Shown here one piece after another: positions 1-7,394 of a stretch of 31,101 bases of DNA; the stretch's first letter is position 1; the number at the start of each line of letters is the position of its first letter. Position numbers and translations under genes: made by a program. Source of the stretch: JAXDLW01 sp046262515. Lineage in GTDB: Bacteria; Chloroflexota; Dormibacteria; DASZGP01. Under the pieces are notes generated by a model, which made no database searches, was not told where the DNA came from, and saw nothing but the letters and a program-made list of their open reading frames with translations. Where the stretch lies: the NCBI GenBank assembly GCA_046262515.1, contig JBHEMP010000140.1:1-31101 (forward strand). Direction: 5' to 3'.

Positions 1-1022
1 TGTCCACCAGTGGTGCCAAAGTACACCCCGCACTCGTCAAGCGAGTCCACGGCCATGGCGTCGCGCAGGACGTTTACGTAGCAATCGCGTTGCGGCAACC
101 CGTTGGTCAGCGGCTCCCACTCCTCCCCCCCGGTGCGGCTGCGGTACACCCGCAGTTGGCCGTCAACGGGGTAGTGCTCGGAGTCGCTCTTGATGGGGAC
201 CACGTAGATCGTTTCCGGCTCGTGGGCATGGACGTCGATCGCGAAACCAAAGTCCGTCGGCAGGTTGCCGCTCACCTCGCGCCAGGAATCACCCGCATCG
301 TCGCTGCGCATCACGTCCCAGTGCTTCTGCATATAAAGGACATGCGGCCGGCTCGGGTGCATCGCGAGCCTGTGAACACAGTGGCCGACCTCCGCGGTCG
401 GGTCCGGTATCCCTTCGGATCGCAGGCCACGGTTGATCGGCCGCCAGGTTTCCCCGCCGTCGTCGCTGCGGAACGCGCCGGCCGCCGATATGGCGACGAA
501 GATTCGAGCGGGGTTGGATGGATCCAGGATGATCGTGTGCAGGCAGAGGCCACCGGCGCCCGGGGACCATGAAGCCCCGGAGTCCTGGCCGCGGAGACCG
601 GCCAGTTCGTGCCATGTCTGTCCCCCGTCGACGGTACGGAAGAGCGCGGCGTCCTCAACTCCCGCGTACACCGTGTCCGGGTCGCTCAGCGAGGGCTCGA
701 GGTGCCAGACCCGGGCGAACTCCCAGGGATGGGGAGTGCCGTCGTACCACTGGTGGGTCCCGGGGTCGCCCGAGTATTTAAACAGGTTGCCGACCGGCCC
801 CCAGGTCCGCCCACCGTCGTTGGAGCGTTGGATCAGCTGCCCGAACCAGCCGGTGGACTGCGAGGCGTAAAGGCGATCCGGGTCCGCCGGGGAGCCCTTG
901 AGGTGATAGACCTCCCAGCCGCCAAACAGCGGCCCTGTGAGGTTCCAGGATTCACGGCGCTCATCCGACGTAGCGACAAAGGCGCCCTTGCGCGTTCCAA
1001 CCAGGACCCTGACCTCTGTCAT
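1..1022 (-). CDS. Asp-box (BNR/sialidase-like) beta-propeller protein, 3' end cut by window
   Basis: The open frame runs from an ATG at 1022 to the window edge with no stop, so the C-terminus is missing (about 340 residues visible). The start is supported by GGGAGG about 8 nt upstream. The protein opens MTEVRVLVGTRKGAF and carries repeated Asp-box motifs (S/T-x-D-x-G-x-T-W): SNDGGRTW, TVDGGQTW, SDDGGETW and SDDAGDSW, with YAG and LYM strands between them. These mark a multi-bladed beta-propeller of the exo-sialidase / photosystem-assembly Ycf48 / VPS10-like fold. No signal peptide is seen. Asp boxes are structural, so sialidase activity cannot be claimed; many such proteins are annotated simply as glycosyl hydrolase or exo-alpha-sialidase. 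It is divergent from the queuosine operon. Confidence 0.85.
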   Translation of the reverse strand, partial: MTEVRVLVGTRKGAFVATSDERRESWNLTGPLFGGWEVYHLKGSPADPDRLYASQSTGWFGQLIQRSNDGGRTWGPVGNLFKYSGDPGTHQWYDGTPHPWEFARVWHLEPSLSDPDTVYAGVEDAALFRTVDGGQTWHELAGLRGQDSGASWSPGAGGLCLHTIILDPSNPARIFVAISAAGAFRSDDGGETWRPINRGLRSEGIPDPTAEVGHCVHRLAMHPSRPHVLYMQKHWDVMRSDDAGDSWREVSGNLPTDFGFAIDVHAHEPETIYVVPIKSDSEHYPVDGQLRVYRSRTGGEEWEPLTNGLPQRDCYVNVLRDAMAVDSLDECGVYFGTTGG

Positions 1023-1167
1023 GGATTCGCCTCCCTGAACTGCCGAAACTCAGAACAGGCGCATTATGGACCAGCGCGGGCACGGTTCACATTGGAGTGA
1101 GCGGGATGCCCGGTTCTCGGCTGGCGCCGGCACGGTAAGGAACCCCCCCCGGGGCTAGCCATGGCTT

Positions 1168-1869
1168 GTGGCAACATCTCCCAACGAAATGGCGACGGTG
1201 GCGGTGGTCTCAGGCGGATTGGACTCGGTTACCCTGGCGTACAGCCTGGCCGCTGCGGGCCATGCCCTGGACCTCATCTCGTTCGACTACGGCCAGAAAC
1301 ACCGGCGCGAGTTGTTGTATGCCGAGCAGACCGCCGAGGATCTTGGCGCCTCCTGGACCCTCATCGACCTGGTCGCAGCGGGCATCAGCCAGGTGATGAG
1401 TGGGTCGGCGCTGACCGACGCGTCAGTTGACGTGCCCCAGGGGCACTACGCCGCGCCAACCATGCAGCAGACGATTGTGCCGAACCGTAACGCGATCATG
1501 CTGTCCATCGCCTATGCGCGCGCCGTCTCAAGCTCCGCGACGTCAGTTGCGTTCGCGGTGCACGGTGGCGATCACCCGATTTACCCGGACTGCCGACCGG
1601 GGTTCGTCACGGCGTTCGTCGAGATGGAGCGCCAGGCGACGGACAGCGCGATCGAGTTGCTCGCGCCCTTCATTCAGATGACCAAGGCGGACATCGTCGG
1701 CGTGGGAAGCTCGCTCAAGGTCCCCTTCGATCGAACCTGGTCGTGTTACGTGGGCGGCGAGACGCACTGCGGCGGCTGCGGAACGTGCGTCGAGCGCCGC
1801 GAGGCCTTTGCCATCGCGGGCGTCGCCGACCCGACGGTCTACGGGCGCGCGGTTCAAGGAGTGAGATGA
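1168..1869 (+). CDS. queC: 7-cyano-7-deazaguanine (preQ0) synthase QueC
   Basis: QueC is a cytoplasmic ATP-dependent ligase that converts 7-carboxy-7-deazaguanine and ammonia to preQ0. The N-terminus has the PP-loop ATP-binding motif SGGLDSVT and the FDYGQKH motif. The middle has VPNRNAIML and GGDHPIYPDCR, and the C-terminus has the zinc-binding cysteine cluster (CYVGGETHCGGCGTC). A GTG at 1168 gives 233 aa. An ATG at 1189 gives MATVAVVSGGLDS, which resembles the family N-terminus more closely, so the start is uncertain. No clear ribosome site precedes either. It is the first gene of a four-gene operon and its stop overlaps queD by 4 nt. Confidence 0.95.
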   Translation: MATSPNEMATVAVVSGGLDSVTLAYSLAAAGHALDLISFDYGQKHRRELLYAEQTAEDLGASWTLIDLVAAGISQVMSGSALTDASVDVPQGHYAAPTMQQTIVPNRNAIMLSIAYARAVSSSATSVAFAVHGGDHPIYPDCRPGFVTAFVEMERQATDSAIELLAPFIQMTKADIVGVGSSLKVPFDRTWSCYVGGETHCGGCGTCVERREAFAIAGVADPTVYGRAVQGVR

Positions 1870-2267
1870 CCGCCGTTTTCACCCTGCGCAAGCAGTTCAC
1901 ATTTGAGGCGGCGCACTTCCTGCCCAGGCACCACGGTAAGTGCCGGCGGATGCACGGCCACTCGTGGGTGGGCTGGGTCGAGATGGAGGGAGATTCCCTG
2001 CAGGCCCAGGGCCCCGAGACCGGAATGCTGGTGGACTACGGCGAGCTGGCGGCGGCGCTGGCGCCGCTGCTGGAGAATCACCTTGATCACTATTGTCTTA
2101 ATGAGAGCCTGGAGCTGGAGTCGCCAACGTCCGAGGCGGTGGCCCGGTGGATCTGGCACCGCCTGTCCGAGGGCGGCACTCGAGTCTCGGCCGTGACCAT
2201 CCGCGAAACCTGCACCAGCGAGTGCGTCTACCGGCCCGGGCCCGACGTGGCACCCGAGATCCACTGA
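1866..2267 (+). CDS. queD: 6-carboxy-5,6,7,8-tetrahydropterin synthase QueD
   Basis: QueD makes 6-carboxytetrahydropterin from dihydroneopterin triphosphate in the queuosine / 7-deazapurine pathway. The ATG at 1866 overlaps the queC stop (ATGA) and follows AAGGAG at 1857-1862, giving 133 aa, a normal family length. The zinc-binding histidines are visible in FEAAHFL and MHGHSW, with the catalytic Cys in GKCRRMHGH. LVDYGEL, NHLDHYCLNE and the C-terminal VTIRET carry the other conserved positions of the PTPS/QueD fold. Translational coupling to queC is evident. Confidence 0.95.
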   Translation: MTAVFTLRKQFTFEAAHFLPRHHGKCRRMHGHSWVGWVEMEGDSLQAQGPETGMLVDYGELAAALAPLLENHLDHYCLNESLELESPTSEAVARWIWHRLSEGGTRVSAVTIRETCTSECVYRPGPDVAPEIH

Positions 2268-2268
2268 T

Positions 2269-2979
2269 ATGCCCGGCAGCGAGCTGGTCGTTTCCGAACT
2301 ATTCGGGCCCACGTTCCAGGGAGAGGGACCCGCGGTCGGAAGGCGGTGCTCGTTCCTGCGCCTCGGAGGCTGCAACCTCCATTGCAGTTGGTGTGACACC
2401 CCGTACACGTGGGATTGGTCGGGCCGGAACGGCACCTCCTACGACCCTGCGACAGAGCTCACCCGGATGTCAGCGAACAGTGTCTGGGACGACCTCACGC
2501 TGCGCGGCGCGGACATGCTGGTGATCACTGGCGGCGAGCCGATGTTGCAGCAGGATTCGTTGCTGCCAGTGCTCAGCCGCGCCCGCGAGGCGCGCTGGTG
2601 GGTCGAGGTTGAGACGGCGGGCACCATCGCCCCAACCGCAGCGGTGGCGAGCCTGGTCGACCGGTTCAACGTCTCGCCGAAGCTGGCCAATTCCGGTAAC
2701 CCACTGTCGGTACGCGCCAACCGTCTGAGCCTGGGCGCCCTTCGGGACACCGGCAAGGCCATCTGGAAATTCGTGGTCGAGAAAGACGCGGACCTCGACG
2801 AAGTCGATGGTTTAGTCGCGGACCTGGGCCTTCGGAACGTTTACATCATGCCGGAGGGGATCACCCCAGAAGTCATCGGCCTTCGCACCGCAGAGCTCGC
2901 CGAAGCGGTTTTGGGGCGGGGATGGAACATGACGACGAGGCTGCAGGTGCTCGCCTACGGTAACCGTCGCGGTGTCTGA
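2269..2979 (+). CDS. queE: 7-carboxy-7-deazaguanine synthase QueE (radical SAM)
   Basis: QueE is a radical SAM enzyme that contracts 6-carboxytetrahydropterin to 7-carboxy-7-deazaguanine. The cluster motif is CNLHCSWCDTPYTWDW (CX3CX2C), preceded by the family N-terminus ELFGPTFQGEGP that binds the substrate carboxylate. MLVITGGEPMLQ is the SAM-binding GGEP strand, and VEVETAGTIAP and FNVSPKLANSGN are typical of QueE. It is 236 aa, starting one base after the queD stop. Its own stop lies inside the start region of queF, so all four genes are translationally linked. Confidence 0.95.
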   Translation: MPGSELVVSELFGPTFQGEGPAVGRRCSFLRLGGCNLHCSWCDTPYTWDWSGRNGTSYDPATELTRMSANSVWDDLTLRGADMLVITGGEPMLQQDSLLPVLSRAREARWWVEVETAGTIAPTAAVASLVDRFNVSPKLANSGNPLSVRANRLSLGALRDTGKAIWKFVVEKDADLDEVDGLVADLGLRNVYIMPEGITPEVIGLRTAELAEAVLGRGWNMTTRLQVLAYGNRRGV

Positions 2980-3367
2980 AACTCCCGAGCTGTACGGCCA
3001 GCGAATGATCCGAGAAAACCACCTCGAAGCCGTGCCAAACCCCGCACCGCAGCGCCCCTACATGGTGAGTTTCGAGTGCCCGGAATTCACATGTGTGTGC
3101 CCCCGCTCCGGGTTCCCGGATTTCGCGACCATTCGGGTTCTTTACGTCCCCGACAGTCGCATCGTCGAGTTGAAGTCGCTGAAGCTGTACATCAATTCCT
3201 TCCGCGATCGCCATGTTTTCCACGAGGCCGTGGTGAACATCATTCTCGACGACCTCGTGGCTGCGGTCGCGCCCACCTGGATCGAGGTGGTCGGCGACTT
3301 CAATGTACGCGGCAACATCAAGACCATCATCACCGCGCGCGAAGGGAAGCGTCCAGCCGGCACCTGA
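2972..3367 (+). CDS. queF: preQ0 reductase QueF (NADPH-dependent 7-cyano-7-deazaguanine reductase)
   Basis: QueF reduces the nitrile of preQ0 to preQ1, the precursor inserted into tRNA for queuosine. This is the short unimodal form (131 aa). The catalytic Cys is in FTCVCPRSGFPDFATI, and VELKSLKLYINSFRDRHVFHE holds the QueF motif and the NADPH/substrate residues. The GTG start at 2972 overlaps the last codons of queE by 8 nt; an ATG at 3007 would lose little conserved sequence. QueF implies the operon serves tRNA queuosine rather than only preQ0-type DNA or antibiotic chemistry. folE, tgt and queA/G are not in this window. Confidence 0.94.
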   Translation: MSETPELYGQRMIRENHLEAVPNPAPQRPYMVSFECPEFTCVCPRSGFPDFATIRVLYVPDSRIVELKSLKLYINSFRDRHVFHEAVVNIILDDLVAAVAPTWIEVVGDFNVRGNIKTIITAREGKRPAGT

Positions 3368-3396
3368 CAGTTTGGCCTCGGTGCGCGCGCCCATCG

Positions 3397-3852
3397 TCAC
3401 TCACTCGGAGCGTCCCGGGACAATCGCTCGAGGGTCGCGGGCAGGGTTCCGGTGAGCGCTTTCTGGCCCCAGAAGTAATCAGCCCCCTTTCGGGCTCCGG
3501 CGCCGAATTGACCGGCCGCGTCAAAGCCGGCCATCTCGAACCGAACCTTCGTGCCGCCGCTCTCCGTTTCCATGAGCGCGAATGCCGCGGTGCTGGGGAA
3601 GCCGCCGTTCCAGGAGTACACGAGACGGTGCGGCGGAATCACCTCAAGGACTTCGCCTTCGACAACGCCGCTCCACCGCTCCGTGGCCGGTTGGATGAAC
3701 TTGAACTTCGCGCCGACCTCGGCACGGAAGTCTGCCGTCGGCATCAGCCATTCCGATAGCGCCTCACGGTCCGTTATCGCCTTCCAGACCAGCTCGATCG
3801 GGTATGGGTACTCGACCTCGTGAATGACACGGTCAGTGGTTGCCTCGATCAC
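3397..3852 (-). CDS. SRPBCC / AHSA1-domain protein
   Basis: A 151-aa START/Bet v1-like protein of the activator-of-Hsp90 homologue 1 (AHSA1) type. The frame opens with the strand VIHEVEYPYPIELVWKAIT, then EALSEWLMP and FKFIQPA, and ends with a long amphipathic helix after GTKVRFEMAGF, the normal order of the helix-grip fold. It is the last gene of a three-gene minus-strand unit with an ArsR-type regulator and a DUF1059 protein. That pairing (ArsR plus AHSA1) is common in soil bacteria. The ligand is unknown. The gap from the DUF1059 stop is 14 nt. Confidence 0.85.
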   Translation of the reverse strand: MIEATTDRVIHEVEYPYPIELVWKAITDREALSEWLMPTADFRAEVGAKFKFIQPATERWSGVVEGEVLEVIPPHRLVYSWNGGFPSTAAFALMETESGGTKVRFEMAGFDAAGQFGAGARKGADYFWGQKALTGTLPATLERLSRDAPSE

Positions 3853-3866
3853 CCGTGAGCCCCCAT

Positions 3867-4103
3867 CTAGTTTTCAGGAAGGGCAGCGAAGTCCTTCCTG
3901 GCCTTCATGTACCACCCCATTCCCTTGAGGGGATTCTTCCAGCGCCCCTGCATCGCCTTTAGCGCCGCGTCATGGGCGTGATCACCGCCGGACACAGCTT
4001 CCTTCAGGTGGTGGTCCATCGCCTTGATGACTTCATCGGCGGTCTCCGCGCGGAATGCCAGGCCACAAGGGCCGCCCATCTCCCTGCACGTCATCGTTTT
4101 CAT
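3867..4103 (-). CDS. DUF1059 family small protein
   Basis: A 78-aa protein beginning MKTMTCREMGGPCG, the usual N-terminus of DUF1059, with the two conserved cysteines (C6 and C13) and a following helix ADEVIKAMDHHLKEA. The family has no established function. The C-terminal part (KNPLKGMGWYMKARKDF) is basic and aromatic. The ATG at 4103 overlaps the stop of the ArsR gene (ATGA) and has AGGAGAG about 10 nt upstream, which favours this start over the longer frame to 4208 that would lie inside the arsR-type gene. Confidence 0.82.
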   Translation of the reverse strand: MKTMTCREMGGPCGLAFRAETADEVIKAMDHHLKEAVSGGDHAHDAALKAMQGRWKNPLKGMGWYMKARKDFAALPEN

Positions 4104-4453
4104 CTGTTCATCTCTCCTGTTGGGTTTTTTTCGGCTGCTTCGCGGTCGAGGTACTTGCCCAGTTCGGACATGCGCTCGGACCAGAACTGCTCGTATTTCC
4201 GGAGCCATTCGTAGACCTGTGCGAGCCGCTCCGCGCGCAGCCCGTAGTTGTTGTTGCGGCCGGTGCGCGTGCCATTCACAAGGCCGGCCTCCAGCAGGAT
4301 GCGAAGGTGCTGCGAGACGGCCGGGCGAGAGACACGGTAGCGCTGGGCCAGGCTGCTGACCGACATGTCGCCCTGGGACAGGTCGTCAAGCAGGGCACGC
4401 CGGAGGGGATGCGCAATGGCTGTGAAAACATCGTCGTTGATCGACCGCAACAT
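4100..4453 (-). CDS. ArsR-family winged-helix transcriptional regulator
   Basis: A 117-aa ArsR/SmtB-fold DNA-binding protein. The helix-turn-helix is MSVSSLAQRYRVSRPAVSQHLRILLEAGLV, followed by a wing (GTRTGRNNNYGLR). There is no Cys-rich metal site, so it is likely a non-metal-sensing member of the type that controls adjacent SRPBCC genes. It is first in the unit arsR-DUF1059-AHSA1 and divergent from the unknown gene at 4517. A 16-bp dyad in the shared promoter region (4473-4488) is the natural operator candidate. Confidence 0.88.
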   Translation of the reverse strand: MLRSINDDVFTAIAHPLRRALLDDLSQGDMSVSSLAQRYRVSRPAVSQHLRILLEAGLVNGTRTGRNNNYGLRAERLAQVYEWLRKYEQFWSERMSELGKYLDREAAEKNPTGEMNR

Positions 4454-4472
4454 TGGTAACCGCTATGTTATC

Positions 4473-4488
4473 GTAAGCAAGTGCTTAC
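4473..4488. promoter_or_regulatory. Palindromic operator candidate in divergent promoter
   Basis: GTAAGCA-AG-TGCTTAC is a perfect 7-bp inverted repeat with a 2-bp centre, in the 63-bp gap between the divergent ArsR-type gene and the gene at 4517. A TATGTT -10-like hexamer for the rightward gene lies at 4464-4469, which would put the dyad over the transcription start, a repressor position. Assignment to the neighbouring regulator is inference. Confidence 0.55.
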
Positions 4489-4516
4489 CGGTTCGCCACA
4501 CCATCGGGAGGGGATC

Positions 4517-4981
4517 ATGCCCTACGTCGTGGATTTCACCACCGTATCGACCGTCGGCCTGGAGACGTCGCCTGTCGCGACCGCACTCGCCGGTCTGCGC
4601 GCCAACGAAGCCCGTTACTTCAAGAACAAGTACGACCACGATTTCACGGTGGAACCGGCGAGCGAGGCCGGCGCCACCGTTGACTGGGTCCATCGCATCC
4701 TCAAGGAAGAGCGCGACATCGTGATCTCGTCTCCCCCTGTAGAGGCCTGTGCCTTCCAGGTGGAGAACATAAAGATGGCCTACGTCTTCTACGAGAGTGG
4801 ACTGTCCATTAACGTGATGTACACCCTCGATGGCCCGCAGAAGAGAGCCGTCGGCTTCAAGCTATCCGACGGGATGGAAATCCCCGAAGAGCTCGCCTCG
4901 CGCTTCAAGTTTGCGAGGCAGAAGTCGAAGCTGGCGGGCACCATCCGCGGTTCCTATTTCGTCCTCAAGAATGAGTACTGA
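4517..4981 (+). CDS. Hypothetical 154-aa protein
   Basis: I do not recognise this family. The ATG at 4517 has GGGAGGGG about 6 nt upstream, which decides it over the upstream in-frame ATG at 4481. The protein is soluble-looking with alternating beta strands (PYVVDFTTVSTVG, YVFYESGLSINVMYTLDG) and a basic region near the C-terminus (SRFKFARQKSKLAG), ending SYFVLKNEY. There is no signal peptide and no cysteine pair that would suggest a metal site. It is divergent from the ArsR-type unit and shares its operator candidate, so it may be under the same control. It is convergent with the next gene. Confidence 0.7.
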   Translation: MPYVVDFTTVSTVGLETSPVATALAGLRANEARYFKNKYDHDFTVEPASEAGATVDWVHRILKEERDIVISSPPVEACAFQVENIKMAYVFYESGLSINVMYTLDGPQKRAVGFKLSDGMEIPEELASRFKFARQKSKLAGTIRGSYFVLKNEY

Positions 4982-4987
4982 TCAAGA

Positions 4988-6181
4988 TCACGGAAGCAAC
5001 ACGAAGCGCGGGTAGTACAACGACTCGTCGTCGAGGGCACGGTCCGCGGACAGCGCGATCGTCGCATAGGTACAGACCAGCCCCGGACCCTTGAGTTGCG
5101 GGTGCGCCTTGCCTGCGTAGACGAGTACGTCGGACGCCACCCGCGGTGTCACCAGCCGCTCAGGCCGCGACCACGGACCCTGCAGGGCCACCGCCTCACG
5201 CCGGCTGACCGACACGCGCAGCAGGCGAGCGCGCGCCAACAGCGGCGACGTGAAAGGGTGACGCTTCAGTAACTTCAGCGCTCGGAGGGCCGGCACGCTA
5301 TCTACCAGCGGCAGCCACGGGATCGCTTCCACCAGCACAAACCTCCCCAGTAATGGGTCGTGGTGCACGGTGAACTCAGTGGCGGGGTCTTCGACCACGG
5401 CCGTCGCCGCAACAGCCTCACTGGACCAGCCTGAGCCGCACCACCACTCCGCCTGCTGGAGCCCCTGCTCAACAGTGCCCAGCGGCCAACGGAGCAGGAA
5501 TGCCAGGCGCGGCCGCCTGAAACCACGGTATCGAGGCTTGCGCCGGATCCGTCCCGGACGCAACTCGTGGCCGTCGCGCCAGCCGTAGGCGTAGAGGTGG
5601 TCGCCGTGGGTAACGGCGCCGGCGCCCGGGATGATGCGGTTGACAGCCGGCGGCGTGGCCAGCATCTCGACGTGCCATGCGCTGGGCGGGCCGTCGATGC
5701 CGCTAACCAGGGCTGCCGTCCAGTCAAAAACCTCGAAGAAAGTGAGAGAACCCTCCGCTTTCCACGCGTCCACCGGGGTTGGGAGGTCTGGACGCGCCGA
5801 GCGCACCCGCATCAGGAACACGACCACGCCGGCGGGCGTCAGCGCGCCCGCCATCGGCCATAACCAGCCAGCGTCAGTCGCGAAGAAAGGTTCGGGGTTC
5901 CCTGGCGGGCCACCGTACCGCATCGACAGATGCGCGGTGCTGGGATCGTTGTCTGACTGCAGCGCAACCGAATTGTGCACGAAGCGCGCCTCGCGACGGC
6001 TGGGGCCGACGAAGGTGTCGCCGAAAAGCCACATCGTGCGGCCATTGCCCAGCGCCACCGAGTACGCCGCATCCGCCCCCCGCCAGTTCGGATCGCGGTG
6101 GAAAAGAGCGTCGGCTTCCGGCCAGGGACGGCCCTCGGGACGCCTGCCTGGACCAGTGTGCGAGGCTCGGTCTGCTGTCAC
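4988..6181 (-). CDS. DUF4185-like (five-bladed propeller, glycosidase-fold) protein
   Basis: A 397-aa protein whose first conserved block, DAAYSVALGNGRTMWLFGDT followed by FVGPSR, is the hallmark of DUF4185/DUF5005-type propellers. Further blocks include MRYGGPP near residue 88, AGALTPAGVVVFLMRV, GAGAVTHGDHLYAYGWRDG, FTVHHDPLLGRFVLVEA and a C-terminal VCTYATIALSADRALDD. Such proteins resemble GH43/GH32-type beta-propellers but their activity is mostly unproven. There is no signal peptide in this reading. The GTG start at 6181 abuts a 14-bp palindrome, and GAGGA lies about 12 nt upstream, so the exact start is uncertain. It is divergent from arsC and convergent with the 154-aa gene. Confidence 0.72.
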   Translation of the reverse strand: MTADRASHTGPGRRPEGRPWPEADALFHRDPNWRGADAAYSVALGNGRTMWLFGDTFVGPSRREARFVHNSVALQSDNDPSTAHLSMRYGGPPGNPEPFFATDAGWLWPMAGALTPAGVVVFLMRVRSARPDLPTPVDAWKAEGSLTFFEVFDWTAALVSGIDGPPSAWHVEMLATPPAVNRIIPGAGAVTHGDHLYAYGWRDGHELRPGRIRRKPRYRGFRRPRLAFLLRWPLGTVEQGLQQAEWWCGSGWSSEAVAATAVVEDPATEFTVHHDPLLGRFVLVEAIPWLPLVDSVPALRALKLLKRHPFTSPLLARARLLRVSVSRREAVALQGPWSRPERLVTPRVASDVLVYAGKAHPQLKGPGLVCTYATIALSADRALDDESLYYPRFVLLP

Positions 6182-6182
6182 C

Positions 6183-6196
6183 AGGACAATTGTCCT
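6183..6196. promoter_or_regulatory. 14-bp perfect palindrome between divergent genes
   Basis: AGGACAATTGTCCT is a gap-free perfect palindrome. It is located 1 nt upstream of the leftward GTG start and 20 nt upstream of the arsC GTG at 6217, in a gap of only 35 bp. Its place in a divergent promoter region suggests an operator. It differs from the CATTGA..TCAATG dyads at arsR/arsM. Confidence 0.5.
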
Positions 6197-6216
6197 CGGG
6201 ATGGCAGGATAAGGGC

Positions 6217-6657
6217 GTGAGTGATGATGCCCCGAAAGCGGTTCCAGAGGTTCTTTTTGTCTGCGTCCACAACGCCGGTCGCAGCCAGATGGCCGCAGGG
6301 CTGCTGGCCCGGATGGCCGGCGGCCGGGTCGTCGTACGCTCAGCGGGCAGCCTGCCCGCGGACGAGATCAACCCCGCCGTCGTACAGGCCATGGATGAAG
6401 TGGGTATCGACCTCACCCGGGAATTTCCAAAGCCCCTGACGGACGAGTCCGTGCGCGCGGCTGACGTCGTCATAACGATGGGGTGTGGCGACGCCTGCCC
6501 GCTCTTTCCGGGCAAACGCTACGAGGACTGGGTGCTCACCGATCCCGCCGGTAAGACCGTCGATGAGGTCCGTCCGATCCGAGATGAGATCGAGGCCAGG
6601 GTGAAGCAACTGCTCGAGTCGTTAAAGCCTTCCGCGGACCTACCGACCTCGGCGTAG
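6217..6657 (+). CDS. arsC: Arsenate reductase, low-molecular-weight phosphatase fold
   Basis: A 146-aa LMW-PTPase-like arsenate reductase reducing As(V) to As(III). The P-loop CX5R is in VLFVCVHNAGRSQMAAGLL. The second redox-active cysteines lie in MGCGDACPLFPGKRYEDW, followed by the conserved LTDPAGK acid loop. The GCGDxCP form is typical of actinobacterial-type arsenate reductases that draw electrons from thioredoxin or mycothiol systems; which applies here is unknown. The GTG at 6217 follows AAGGGC closely. It is convergent with the aquaporin gene, and together with arsM, the aquaporin and arsR it forms an arsenic cluster. Confidence 0.9.
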   Translation: MSDDAPKAVPEVLFVCVHNAGRSQMAAGLLARMAGGRVVVRSAGSLPADEINPAVVQAMDEVGIDLTREFPKPLTDESVRAADVVITMGCGDACPLFPGKRYEDWVLTDPAGKTVDEVRPIRDEIEARVKQLLESLKPSADLPTSA

Positions 6658-6674
6658 CGTCCAGGGACGATCTC

Positions 6675-7394
6675 TCAGCGGTTCGTCGCCTGGTGTGGCA
6701 CGACGAGCTCGTCGGCTTCCTCGTGTACGTGCGGATACAGGTAGCGGACCGTGGCGATTGCCACCCCACACCCAACCATCTGCGCGATGAGGAACATCGG
6801 GACTGATGTCGGCGCGATGCCGGCGAAGGTGTTGGAAAGGGAGCGGGCGACAGTGACGGCGGGGTTGGCAAAGCTGGTGGAAGAGGTGAAGAAATATGCG
6901 CCGGTTATGTAGGCGCCGACCGCAAAGGGCGCCAGCCCTGCCCTTCGGCTGCGCACCACGCCGAAGATGACCAGGAGCAATCCCAGGGTGGCGACGACCT
7001 CGCTCAACCAGAGACTCGGGCTCGAGCGATCGTGCGTGCTGGTCGAGATCCATTGGAGCCCATAGATAAGGTTGGCCAGGATTGCGCCGACGGCAGCGCC
7101 GAGCAACTGGCCTACAACGTAGACCGCCGCGGCGGCGCGGCTCAGTCCGCCGAACGCGAGGTCGGCAATGGTCACCACGGGGTTGAGGTGTGATCCAGAT
7201 ACCGGGCCCACGGCGAGGATGATCGCGACCAGAGCGCCGCCCGTGGCGATCGCGTTCTCGAGCAGAGCCAGGCCAGTATCGTGCGGACTCAACCTGGATG
7301 CCGCGATACCCGACCCGATCACGGCCAGCAAGAGGAAGGCGGTGCCGAGGAACTCGGCCACCGCCTTCCGTAGCAGTTGGGGTTCGCCTAGCAA
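6675..7394 (-). CDS. MIP/aquaporin family channel of the arsenic-cluster type
   Basis: A membrane channel of the major intrinsic protein family, likely moving arsenite or a methylated arsenic species. The mature frame starts near LLRKAVAEFLGTAFLLLAVIGSG. Two half-helix motifs are visible: SGSHLNPVVT (NPV instead of the usual NPA) and SFANPAVTVAR (canonical NPA). About six hydrophobic segments fit the fold. An unusual TTG at 7394 overlaps the stop of the preceding small gene and gives 239 aa; a GTG at 7361 (228 aa) behind GGAAGG is an alternative. The longer frame to 7655 would run through arsM and is not credible. It is third in the arsM-smallORF-aquaporin operon. The NPV/NPA pair matches what I recall of actinobacterial aquaporins next to ars genes. 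Confidence 0.85.
   Translation of the reverse strand: MLGEPQLLRKAVAEFLGTAFLLLAVIGSGIAASRLSPHDTGLALLENAIATGGALVAIILAVGPVSGSHLNPVVTIADLAFGGLSRAAAAVYVVGQLLGAAVGAILANLIYGLQWISTSTHDRSSPSLWLSEVVATLGLLLVIFGVVRSRRAGLAPFAVGAYITGAYFFTSSTSFANPAVTVARSLSNTFAGIAPTSVPMFLIAQMVGCGVAIATVRYLYPHVHEEADELVVPHQATNR

Noticed and set aside
1023..1167. preQ1 riboswitch before queC
   Set aside because: No preQ1 aptamer-like stem with an A-rich tail could be recognised in the 145-bp gap.
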